This document shows positions 1-5,321 of a DNA stretch of 7,234 nucleotides, in pieces. Made by a program: the position numbers and the translations under genes. Numbering within the stretch: position 1 is the stretch's first letter; each line of letters begins with the position of its first letter. The notes under the pieces are model-generated. The model made no database searches. It was not told the DNA's origin and saw only the letters and a program-made list of their open reading frames with translations. Source of the DNA: Acidimicrobiales bacterium (GTDB lineage Bacteria > Actinomycetota > Acidimicrobiia > Acidimicrobiales > JABEUL01); assembly GCA_027451605.1 (NCBI GenBank), contig DAIDJA010000086.1, positions 1 to 7,234 of the forward strand, in the 5' to 3' direction.

Positions 1-401
1 TAAGTGCCTGAGGTGTTGATTAGCATGGGCGGAGCCGAAGTAAAAGAAGTCTTGCGGGAGACATTCTGAATAGATGACGGACAGGCATTTGATGCCGGAA
101 CGGGCATTGCCGTATCAGAAAGTGTAGTTGTTGTCGTTTTGGAAACGGTAGACGTAGTGGAACTCAAAACGGATGTAGTGGAACTCAAAACGGATGTAGT
201 GGAACTCGAAGATTTTTTCTTCGCCGTATTTTTAGTGCTACTGCCGGAGGAGAGTATATAAATTAACCCCACTACAACTACTACCAAGATAACCAAAATG
301 GTTGCTTGGGTAATAAATTTTTTTCGTTTTCTTTCGGCTGCTTCTCGCTGTAGCTTTGCTTGACGCGCAGCTCTCTGTCTCGCTCTTTTTTGGGATGGCA
401 C
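1..401 (-). CDS. Membrane-anchored cyclophilin-type peptidyl-prolyl isomerase, N-terminal part (runs off left edge)
   Basis: Visible are 133 codons from a GTG at 401-399; the frame is open to the window edge. The protein starts VPSQKRARQRAARQAKL, a strongly basic cytoplasmic stretch of about 28 residues, followed by one hydrophobic segment at about residues 33-50 (ILVILVVVVVGLIYIL). A Ser/Thr/Lys-rich linker follows (about 51-95) with a repeated SSTTSVL heptad. Then comes a segment with ACPSS near 106-110 and TSFTSAPPMLINTSGT at 118-133. The APPM-[IL]-x-x-x-x-T(Y) pattern matches the lead-in to the cyclophilin domain in secreted actinobacterial isomerases, which catalyse cis-trans isomerisation of X-Pro bonds outside the membrane. 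The catalytic domain lies beyond the edge, so activity cannot be judged. There is no clear Shine-Dalgarno before the GTG. The frame stays open further upstream but without a usual start codon, and the basic start fits the family. It is transcribed divergently from lysC. An unrelated tethered protein with a similar N-terminus remains possible. Confidence 0.65.
   Translation of the reverse strand, partial: MPSQKRARQRAARQAKLQREAAERKRKKFITQATILVILVVVVVGLIYILSSGSSTKNTAKKKSSSSTTSVLSSTTSVLSSTTSTVSKTTTTTLSDTAMPVPASNACPSSIQNVSRKTSFTSAPPMLINTSGT
154..207. repeat. 21-base in-frame tandem repeat in the cyclophilin linker
   Basis: Two identical 21-base units lie at 154-174 and 175-195, followed by the first 12 bases of a third unit (196-207). 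Read on the minus strand, each unit encodes the heptad SSTTSVL. Because the unit is seven codons, gain or loss by slippage would change the length of the extracytoplasmic tether without breaking the frame. Confidence 0.9.
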
Positions 402-541
402 ACCATAGATTCTAATAAATTTTTGCCCCCAATATGTGCAAAGTAAATTTTTTGCCCAAATTAAATATGACCTAAGCCTTCATTTAACTTTGTCGTTTTA
501 AACTTAGACTACAATTTAACTTGAAAACAGTTTTCCGGCGG

Positions 542-571
542 CGGACAACAAATTTTAAAACAAATTACTAT
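542..571 (+). promoter_or_regulatory. Candidate lysC promoter in the divergent intergenic region (weak)
   Basis: The 402-582 gap separates the divergent cyclophilin gene and lysC, so at least one promoter for each must lie here or close by. One candidate is CGGACA (542-547), an 18-base spacer and TACTAT (566-571). This would place transcription start only about five bases before the lysC GTG and would fit the absence of a Shine-Dalgarno. A second candidate is TACAAT at 510-515 with TTGTCG at 490-495, but its 14-base spacer is short. A 13-base inverted repeat, GAAAAC-A-GTTTTC, lies at 523-535 between the two. None of these is strong. Confidence 0.25.
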
Positions 572-582
572 CAAAAAATATC

Positions 583-1803
583 GTGGCATTAATTGTTCAA
601 AAATACGGCGGAACTTCTGTAAACGACGACGAGAGAATAAAAATAGTCGCCGAATACATTGCCCTTACAAAAAGTAAAGGTAATGACGTCGTAGTAGTGG
701 TAAGTGCAATGGGGAAGCAAACTGATCAACTAATCAGACTTGCGAATGACGTATCGACAGTTCATCCGGGGCGTGAAATGGATATGTTGCTGACCGCCGG
801 TGAGAGAATTTCAATGTCATTGCTTTGCATGGCACTCAGTGAGTTAAATGTTCAAGCTGCTTCTTTTACTGGATCTCAAGCGGGAATCATTACAGACACA
901 GTTCATACTAAAGCATCCATTTTGGAAATCAAACCCGATAGAATACTTAAGGCTCTTAACGACGGATTCGTACCAGTGGTAGCTGGTTTTCAGGGAATGT
1001 CTGTCGAAAAAGAAATTACTACCTTGGGTCGAGGTGGTTCTGATACTACCGCTGTAGCTTTGGCTACAGCATTACAAGCAGATGTCTGTGAAATATACAC
1101 TGACGTATCCGGTGTATTTACAGCCGATCCGCGAATAGTTCCGAATGCGAGGAAATTAACGGCTCTGGATTATGACGAGATGCTCGAAATTGCCGCAAAC
1201 GGAGGAAAGGTACTGGCACTCAGATCCGTTGAGTTCGCCCGAAGACACAATGTCAGTATTCACGTAAGGTCTAGCTACACTTGGGAACCGGGTACATGGA
1301 TCAAAAAGGAGGAAAAGGACATGGAAGAAGCGCTTGTATCTGCAGTTACACACGATATATCCGAAGCCAAAATTACGGCTACTAAAGTTCCGGATAAACC
1401 GGGAATTGCTGCATCTTTATTCAGAAAGTTGGCCGATAAATCTATTAATGTAGATATGATTGTCCAGAATACCTCCGTAGAAGGCAATACCGATATATCT
1501 TTTACCGTTCCCAAAACTGATCTCGAGACGGCACTAAATGTAACCAGAGAGGTCTTACCGCAGCTTGGTGGAACCGAAGTCCTCGCAGACTCAGATGTTG
1601 CCAAAGTATCAATAATCGGAGCCGGAATGAAGACTCAACCTGGAGTAACGGCACTTACTTTTGAAACATTGGCAGGCTGTGACATAAATATCGAAATGAT
1701 TTCCACATCTCCAATCCGAATTTCGTGCCTAATTCGTAAAGAAGCTGTGGAACAAGCAGTTTTGGCTCTGCATGCTGCATTTAATTTAGAGGCTACCGGC
1801 TAG
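583..1803 (+). CDS. lysC: Aspartate kinase (aspartokinase), alpha subunit
   Basis: Transfers phosphate from ATP to L-aspartate, giving 4-phospho-aspartate, the entry step to lysine/diaminopimelate, threonine and methionine; cytoplasmic. The 406-residue length matches Bacillus and actinobacterial aspartokinases (about 400-420). The kinase domain shows VQKYGGTSV at 5-13 (Lys7 and the KxGGTS nucleotide loop), TAGERIS at 71-77 (Glu74) and GRGGSDTTAVALA at 149-161. Two C-terminal ACT-type regulatory segments follow, about 264-335 (KPGIAASLF, DMIVQN) and about 341-406 (GVTALTF, then IEMISTSPIRIS), the region that binds lysine and/or threonine in relatives. The GTG at 583 is chosen because ALIVQKYGGTS is the usual N-terminus and an in-frame stop lies at 556-558 with no other start between. 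No Shine-Dalgarno precedes it. asd follows after 49 bases with no terminator between, so the two are probably one operon. The gene also holds an internal start (separate entry). Confidence 0.96.
   Translation: MALIVQKYGGTSVNDDERIKIVAEYIALTKSKGNDVVVVVSAMGKQTDQLIRLANDVSTVHPGREMDMLLTAGERISMSLLCMALSELNVQAASFTGSQAGIITDTVHTKASILEIKPDRILKALNDGFVPVVAGFQGMSVEKEITTLGRGGSDTTAVALATALQADVCEIYTDVSGVFTADPRIVPNARKLTALDYDEMLEIAANGGKVLALRSVEFARRHNVSIHVRSSYTWEPGTWIKKEEKDMEEALVSAVTHDISEAKITATKVPDKPGIAASLFRKLADKSINVDMIVQNTSVEGNTDISFTVPKTDLETALNVTREVLPQLGGTEVLADSDVAKVSIIGAGMKTQPGVTALTFETLAGCDINIEMISTSPIRISCLIRKEAVEQAVLALHAAFNLEATG
1306..1312 (+). promoter_or_regulatory. Strong internal ribosome binding site inside lysC
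   Basis: AAGGAGG, a full match to the core anti-Shine-Dalgarno complement, lies eight bases before an in-frame ATG at 1321. It is the best ribosome binding site in the window, while the full-length lysC GTG start has none. It falls in the short linker codons (KKEEKD) between the kinase domain and the first ACT domain. Confidence 0.8.
1321..1803 (+). CDS. lysC: Aspartate kinase beta (regulatory) subunit from an internal in-frame start
   Basis: Translation from the ATG at codon 247 of lysC would give a 160-residue protein consisting only of the linker and both ACT segments, beginning MEEALVSAVTHD. In Bacillus subtilis aspartokinase II and Corynebacterium glutamicum aspartokinase, the same gene makes a catalytic alpha chain and such a beta chain from an internal start at nearly the same codon (around 246-250). 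The two chains form an alpha2beta2 enzyme whose interface binds the feedback effector. The sequence here shows the start codon, the frame and a strong AAGGAGG at eight-base spacing. That it is actually translated is inference from these signals and the family precedent. Confidence 0.72.
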   Translation: MEEALVSAVTHDISEAKITATKVPDKPGIAASLFRKLADKSINVDMIVQNTSVEGNTDISFTVPKTDLETALNVTREVLPQLGGTEVLADSDVAKVSIIGAGMKTQPGVTALTFETLAGCDINIEMISTSPIRISCLIRKEAVEQAVLALHAAFNLEATG

Positions 1804-1852
1804 ACCTTACGGCAAGTATTGTCCGATAAGTATATTTAACTAAACTGGGAAT

Positions 1853-2887
1853 ATGGACTTAGCAATTTTCGGAGCCACCGGTCAGGTCGGCGGGGTTATG
1901 GCACAGATTTTGACGGAGAGAAACTTTCCTGTTGATTCAATCCGTTTTTTTGCAACGTCTAGATCCAAGGGAAAATATATCGACTTTAAAGGTCAAAAAA
2001 TACAGGTGGAAGATGTCGATAACGAGCAATTTGACGGAATTGATATCGCTTTGTTTTCCTGCGGCGCCACAGCATCGGGAATATTAGCTCCGAAAGTGGC
2101 TAACAAAGGAGGAATAGTTATTGACAACTCCTCATATTTTAGACAAAATCCACAGGTTCCACTTATTGTACCTGAAGTCAATGCACATGCGTTAGACGAG
2201 ATTCCCCTAAATATAATCGCAAATCCCAACTGCACAACCATGGTTGCAATGCCCCCCCTCAAAATTCTTCATGACCTTTGGACATTGAAAAAGATGGTAG
2301 TTACTTCTTTCCAAGCTGTTTCCGGGTCGGGCAAAGCTGGAGTGGATGAATTGTATCAGCAATTAACTACCTACAGCGGAAATATAAGAGACTTGGCTTT
2401 TGACGGAAAAGCTGTCGATTTTGGAGCTTCAAAAGTTTTTCCGAAAGTGACTGCTCTCAACGTAATACCGCAGGCCGGATCATTTGTCGAAGACGGTTCA
2501 AATATTACCAGCGAAGAAGCCAAGTTGACAAATGAAAGCCGCAAGATATTAGAGATAAGTAATTTAAATGTTTCTGCAACTTGTACAAGAGTTTCGGTAA
2601 TGACCGGACACAGTCTGTCGTTAACTTTAACCTTCGAATCGGAAACAGATACCGTTCAGGCTCTGGATGCTTTAAGCAACAAAGAATATATCAAACTCGA
2701 AAATGTTCCTACGCCACAGGATGCAAGCGGAAAAGATGCAACTTTTGTGGGTAGAATACGACATGCGTCGAACGACAAGCACGAGCTGTCAATGTTTGTG
2801 GTAGGTGATAACCTCCGCAAGGGAGCTGCATTGAATGCCGTACAAATTGCGGAAACTCTTGTAGCTCGTAACAAAATTTCAAATTAG
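1853..2887 (+). CDS. asd: Aspartate-semialdehyde dehydrogenase
   Basis: Reduces 4-phospho-L-aspartate with NADPH to L-aspartate 4-semialdehyde, releasing phosphate. This is the step directly after aspartate kinase and the branch point toward diaminopimelate/lysine and homoserine. At 344 residues it has normal family length. The N-terminal Rossmann loop is GATGQVGG (7-14). The catalytic cysteine is Cys127 in ANPNCTTM. SFQAVSGSGKAG (152-163) holds the conserved Gln154, and Glu222 and Lys224 lie in SEEAKLTNESRKIL. Arg246 and the catalytic His253 lie in TRVSVMTGHS. All key residues are present, so the enzyme should be active. It starts at the ATG after ATGGACTTAG; the GGGA at 1847-1850 is very close to the start and is a poor ribosome binding site. 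It follows lysC by 49 bases and is probably co-transcribed. The next gene (hsp20) is convergent. Confidence 0.97.
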   Translation: MDLAIFGATGQVGGVMAQILTERNFPVDSIRFFATSRSKGKYIDFKGQKIQVEDVDNEQFDGIDIALFSCGATASGILAPKVANKGGIVIDNSSYFRQNPQVPLIVPEVNAHALDEIPLNIIANPNCTTMVAMPPLKILHDLWTLKKMVVTSFQAVSGSGKAGVDELYQQLTTYSGNIRDLAFDGKAVDFGASKVFPKVTALNVIPQAGSFVEDGSNITSEEAKLTNESRKILEISNLNVSATCTRVSVMTGHSLSLTLTFESETDTVQALDALSNKEYIKLENVPTPQDASGKDATFVGRIRHASNDKHELSMFVVGDNLRKGAALNAVQIAETLVARNKISN

Positions 2888-2921
2888 ACCCTCATCACCC
2901 AGGTCAGCAAGTTAATGCATT

Positions 2922-2944
2922 TTTTGTGAAAACTGAACACAAAA
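2922..2944 (+). terminator. Possible weak terminator downstream of asd
   Basis: A 7-bp inverted repeat, TTTTGTG / CACAAAA, with a 9-base loop is followed by TTTG, 34 bases after the asd stop. The stem has only two G/C pairs and the T-run is short, so it is a weak candidate. The strong hairpin at 3316-3351 may be the real end of rightward transcription. Confidence 0.22.
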
Positions 2945-3315
2945 TTTGTAGATAGAACAAGAAATCGTCGACAAGGCAGTCTTAGGGCATAAAATGCTAA
3001 TATTGCACCTCTGAGTAACCACTTTAGTCACCGTAATAGGCTTAGGTCAAATATCACTTTGATATTGTTTATCCTATGCACCTCTAGCTTAACGGTGGGA
3101 TCAGTTTCATTGCTTAACTCCAAACAGCCACACTATGATCCTCCGCTTTTTTTCTTTCAGCTATAATACTCAATGGGCCACTGATAAAATTTTGAAGTAT
3201 GGCTTTTGTCTAAATACAATTACTTTGCGAATCACAGAATTACCATTTGACTGATGTATTGCATTTACTTTAACGTCGGAATTAGTTTAATTCAAATATT
3301 ATTGATCTTTAAGAC

Positions 3316-3351
3316 AAATCTAAAGAGACTCTACTGAGTCTCTTTAGATTT
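3316..3351 (-). terminator. Strong hairpin terminator of hsp20, perhaps bidirectional
   Basis: Perfect 16-bp inverted repeat: AAATCTAAAGAGACTC at 3316-3331, a 4-base loop TACT, and GAGTCTCTTTAGATTT at 3336-3351. It begins 14 bases past the hsp20 stop on the minus strand. The outer arm ends in A/T on both sides, so either strand reads a stem closing with ATTT, but there is no long T-run in either direction. It sits between two convergent genes and could also stop rightward transcription from asd. Confidence 0.75.
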
Positions 3352-3365
3352 CGTGACTCTCATAT

Positions 3366-3791
3366 TTATTTTTTCTTAGCGACGATAGAAATTTTTTTGG
3401 GTTCTGGTAATGGCGTTAACGGAATTACTACCATAAGAACCCCGTCATTAAGTTGAGCGTCGATTTTATCCGTATCAGCTCTTTCCGGTAAAGCTATCCG
3501 CCTATAAAAGCTATTAGAGCTTTCCCTAACAACATATTTCTTTTCTTTATCTTCTTCTTTTTCATGCCGCTCGGCACTAATAATTAAAATATTATTTTCA
3601 ATTTGTACGTTGATATCCTGATGCTCAAAGTTCGGTAGATGTGTTTCAACTGTAAGATGGTTATCCCGGGTGTAAACATCCGTGGTTGGAACACTCATGC
3701 CTTTGAATGGTGTTATCAAACCGTCGTCAAATAGTTGGTTTTGTAGGGATGTTAATTCAGCAAATGGATCCCACTTTACAACGTTGCTCAT
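3366..3791 (-). CDS. Hsp20 / alpha-crystallin family small heat shock protein
   Basis: ATP-independent holdase chaperone that binds unfolding proteins in the cytoplasm and forms oligomers. The 141 residues are normal for bacterial small heat shock proteins. A short N-terminal arm (1-35, with WDPFAELTSLQNQL at 7-20, a typical opening) leads into the alpha-crystallin domain at about 36-124. This carries DVYTRDNHLTVETHLPNF, a charged loop EKEEDKEKK (77-85), SFYRRIALPERADTDKI (94-110) and the signature DGVLMVVIPL (116-125). The C-terminal tail contains an I-x-I type anchor (ISI, 134-136) used in oligomer assembly, then a lysine-rich end. AAAGGAG (3799-3805) lies seven bases before the ATG, a good ribosome binding site. 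It appears monocistronic, with its own hairpin terminator. I see no CIRCE or HAIR heat-shock operator upstream, so its control is not evident. Confidence 0.95.
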   Translation of the reverse strand: MSNVVKWDPFAELTSLQNQLFDDGLITPFKGMSVPTTDVYTRDNHLTVETHLPNFEHQDINVQIENNILIISAERHEKEEDKEKKYVVRESSNSFYRRIALPERADTDKIDAQLNDGVLMVVIPLTPLPEPKKISIVAKKK

Positions 3792-3798
3792 TATATTT

Positions 3799-3805
3799 CT
3801 CCTTT
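3799..3805 (-). promoter_or_regulatory. Ribosome binding site of hsp20
   Basis: On the minus strand AAAGGAG lies seven bases before the ATG at 3791-3789, a near-ideal Shine-Dalgarno and spacing. It fixes the hsp20 start. Confidence 0.8.
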
Positions 3806-3851
3806 CATTATTTTTACAACTCCGAGAGAAGCATAATTGGCTTCTATGTAT

Positions 3852-3857
3852 ATTATA
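3852..3857 (-). promoter_or_regulatory. Candidate -10 element of hsp20
   Basis: TATAAT on the minus strand, about 60 bases upstream of the hsp20 ATG. No good TTGACA-like element lies 16-18 bases further upstream (the bases there read TATGTT). It may be an activator-dependent or alternative promoter, or chance in AT-rich sequence. Confidence 0.3.
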
Positions 3858-3986
3858 TGTCTAATTCGATCCAAACATACCGTACAAAGATTTGTCATAA
3901 GCGTTCGGTGAAAACCCTGGGAATTGAGAAACAATCATTAGACTTGCCAGATTAGAACTCCTCGACTGAGTCATATATCTTCATAA

Positions 3987-4005
3987 GTTAATTACAGTAA
4001 TTAAC
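3987..4005. promoter_or_regulatory. 19-base perfect palindrome, possible operator
   Basis: GTTAATTAC, a single central A, then GTAATTAAC: perfect 9-base arms. The size and one-base centre would suit a dimeric repressor such as a MarR- or TetR-type protein. A stem with a one-base loop cannot form, so a terminator is unlikely. It lies about 195 bases upstream of the hsp20 ATG and about 115 bases past the tRNA 3' end, with no regulator gene beside it. The function is unknown, and chance in AT-rich DNA is not excluded. Confidence 0.4.
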
Positions 4006-4118
4006 GTTGCTGTCTACATTGACATTATATCGCAGGTTATTTTGAGTTCACCCTATCTAACTCCCACCGGAACGTGAAAAACCACAACAAAAAAGCCCTT
4101 GTCACTTTGTTTTATCTG

Positions 4119-4192
4119 TGGAGCTGATGGGACTCGAACCCACGACTTCTTGCTTGCAAAGCAAGCGCTCTAGCCAACTGAGCTACAGCCCC
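4119..4192 (-). tRNA. tRNA-Ala, anticodon TGC
   Basis: A complete 74-base cloverleaf can be drawn on the minus strand. The acceptor arm is GGGGCTG with CAGCTCC plus discriminator A. The D arm is GCTC/GAGC. The anticodon stem is CTTGC/GCAAG with loop TTTGCAA, which gives anticodon TGC (plus-strand 4156-4158). The T arm has loop GTTCGAGTC. The third acceptor pair is G3:U70, the main identity signal for alanyl-tRNA synthetase, which independently confirms alanine. The bases after the discriminator are CAG, so CCA is not encoded and must be added by the nucleotidyltransferase. It reads GCA and, by wobble, other alanine codons. Confidence 0.97.
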
Positions 4193-4210
4193 TAATTTAA
4201 TTCTTTGCCT

Positions 4211-4239
4211 AATACAATAATTGCAATATTATTTATCAA
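4211..4239 (-). promoter_or_regulatory. Candidate promoter of tRNA-Ala
   Basis: On the minus strand TTGATA (4239-4234), a 17-base spacer, then TGTATT (4216-4211). The -35 differs from TTGACA at one position and the -10 matches TATAAT at four of six. Transcription would start roughly 10-13 bases before the tRNA 5' end, a normal leader length. Confidence 0.35.
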
Positions 4240-4324
4240 ATTCAGATTAAATATACGATTTAAAAACCGAACTACAAACTAGTATCTATTATATTATAAA
4301 GGCTTTATTAACCAATCAGGAAAA

Positions 4325-5212
4325 ATGACAAAAACCAGCAATAAACTTGCAATAATTACCGGTTCCAACTCAGGTATCGGACGAGAAACGGCCCTCGGTT
4401 TAGTTAAACAAAACTTTGATGTAATTTTAGCTTGCCGTAACCAAAAAAAAGGAGATCAAGCTAAAGAATATATCCTCAAAGCATCAAATAACAGTCATGT
4501 TTCAGTAGAGCAATTGGACCTTGCCGACTTATACAGTGTAAAAGAATTTTCAGAGAGGATAAAAAATCAGTATAATTCAATCGATGTTTTGATTAACAAC
4601 GCGGGAAGCGTATTTAATTACCTCGACTTTACTAAAGACGGAATAGAGCAAACATTCGGGATTAATCATCTCGGCCACTTTTATTTAACCAGACTGCTTC
4701 TCCGCCAAATTGTTGAAGCTGCACCTTCTCGTATCATTAACATCTCATCTTTCGCTCATTACAATGCAAATGGGATCCAACTCGATGATATAAATTATGA
4801 AAAAACTCCTTATAAGGGATTTAGGGCCTATTCGCAGTCGAAACTGGCAAATATTTACTTCACCAAGTATTTAGCATCTCTATTGGATAGAGATACAACT
4901 ACAGTTAATGCGGTACATCCGGGAGCCGTGAGAAGCGGTTTCGGAATGGACGGAGATCTTAGAGGACTCTACGGGCTTTCAAACAAAGTATTTCGTATTT
5001 TTGAGATCTCTTCAACGGCGGGTGCAAAGACTCCAATTTGGCTTGCAACGTCACAAAAGGGTGCCGAAGCAACCGGTGAATATTTTGCAAGAAAAAAGCC
5101 GGGTCTTCTTTCAGCAAAAGCTCGGTCGTTTGAAAACGCCGAAGAACTCTGGAACTTTAGTGAAAAACTAATTCGCGACAGAGGTTTTGATTTACCTCCA
5201 ATAAAATTTTGA
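4325..5212 (+). CDS. Short-chain dehydrogenase/reductase, retinol dehydrogenase-like
   Basis: NAD(P)-dependent oxidoreductase of the classical SDR family; the substrate is not readable from sequence. In 295 residues it shows the cofactor loop TGSNSGIG (12-19), an Arg38 after the second beta strand (ACRN) that suggests NADP(H), DLAD at 65-68, the structural NNAG at 91-94, Asn114 in GINHLGH, catalytic Ser141/142 in NISSFAHY, and the Tyr169-x-x-x-Lys173 pair in AYSQSKLAN, followed by HPGAV (198-202). The catalytic tetrad is complete. The pattern FTKDGIEQTFGINHLGHF and the long tail after the catalytic site resemble the retinol dehydrogenase / WWOX-type subgroup, which in bacteria is mostly uncharacterised. 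AGGA (4318-4321) lies only three bases before the ATG, a cramped ribosome binding site. The LLM oxidoreductase gene follows 109 bases later on the same strand. Confidence 0.93.
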   Translation: MTKTSNKLAIITGSNSGIGRETALGLVKQNFDVILACRNQKKGDQAKEYILKASNNSHVSVEQLDLADLYSVKEFSERIKNQYNSIDVLINNAGSVFNYLDFTKDGIEQTFGINHLGHFYLTRLLLRQIVEAAPSRIINISSFAHYNANGIQLDDINYEKTPYKGFRAYSQSKLANIYFTKYLASLLDRDTTTVNAVHPGAVRSGFGMDGDLRGLYGLSNKVFRIFEISSTAGAKTPIWLATSQKGAEATGEYFARKKPGLLSAKARSFENAEELWNFSEKLIRDRGFDLPPIKF

Positions 5213-5310
5213 ATTATTGTTAAATGACAACAGAAATTTTTACACTTATTGGCATCGGCCGATCTTGTCCGATTGAATTACAGTTCGATGAGAACAGCTA
5301 ATCTAAATTT

Positions 5311-5315
5311 AGAGG
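5311..5315 (+). promoter_or_regulatory. Ribosome binding site of the LLM oxidoreductase
   Basis: AGAGG ends six bases before the ATG at 5322 and supports that start. The MKLGIIFANT N-terminus, with the first beta strand directly at the start, fits the family. Confidence 0.55.
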
Positions 5316-5321
5316 TTAAAT

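Larger units (their letters stand above)
2888..3365. other. 478-base non-coding region between asd and hsp20
   Basis: I see no convincing gene here on either strand: no long open frame, no tRNA and no transposon end. What it holds: the weak hairpin at 2922-2944; a 7-bp hairpin AATATCA-CTT-TGATATT at 3050-3066; a 9-base direct repeat TGCACCTCT at 3004-3012 and 3077-3085; a 6-bp inverted pair CACCGT (3029-3034) and ACGGTG (3092-3097); an isolated TATAAT at 3162-3167 without a partner -35; and the strong hairpin at 3316-3351. It lies between convergent genes, so it needs no promoter for its neighbours. It could be decayed sequence or hold a small RNA; the sequence does not decide. Confidence 0.6.
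3792..4118. other. 327-base non-coding region between hsp20 and tRNA-Ala
   Basis: Contains the hsp20 ribosome binding site and candidate -10, a 19-base palindrome at 3987-4005 (separate entry), and otherwise AT-rich sequence with no supported gene. The short open frames on the plus strand at 3682-3864 and 3707-3955 start inside hsp20 antisense and look like chance. No clear terminator for the tRNA is visible; an AT-rich run with CTTTTTTG lies 21-28 bases past its 3' end but without a good stem. Confidence 0.6.

Noticed and set aside
1156..1604. Minus-strand open frames opposite lysC
   Set aside because: They are the shadow of the conserved aspartokinase frame, without start signals or recognisable motifs.
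1993..2874. Minus-strand open frames opposite asd
   Set aside because: Shadows of the intact asd frame with all its catalytic residues; no independent support.
3162..3167. TATAAT in the asd-hsp20 gap as a promoter for a hidden RNA
   Set aside because: No acceptable -35 at the right distance, and no defined gene downstream on that strand.
3682..3955. Two overlapping plus-strand open frames (60 and 82 codons) running from inside hsp20 antisense into the gap
   Set aside because: They begin within the reverse strand of a clear hsp20 gene, lack ribosome binding sites and resemble no known protein; the hsp20 frame explains the coding signal.
3792..3960. CIRCE (TTAGCACTC-type) or HAIR (CTTGAGT-type) heat-shock operator upstream of hsp20
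   Set aside because: Looked for on both strands; no match close enough was found.
4086..4113. AACAAA ... TTTGTT pairing past the tRNA as its terminator
   Set aside because: A six-pair A/T stem with a large loop is too weak to call.
5254..5263. 10-base palindrome ATCGGCCGAT between the SDR and LLM genes
   Set aside because: Too short to distinguish from chance, and no T-run follows to make it a terminator.
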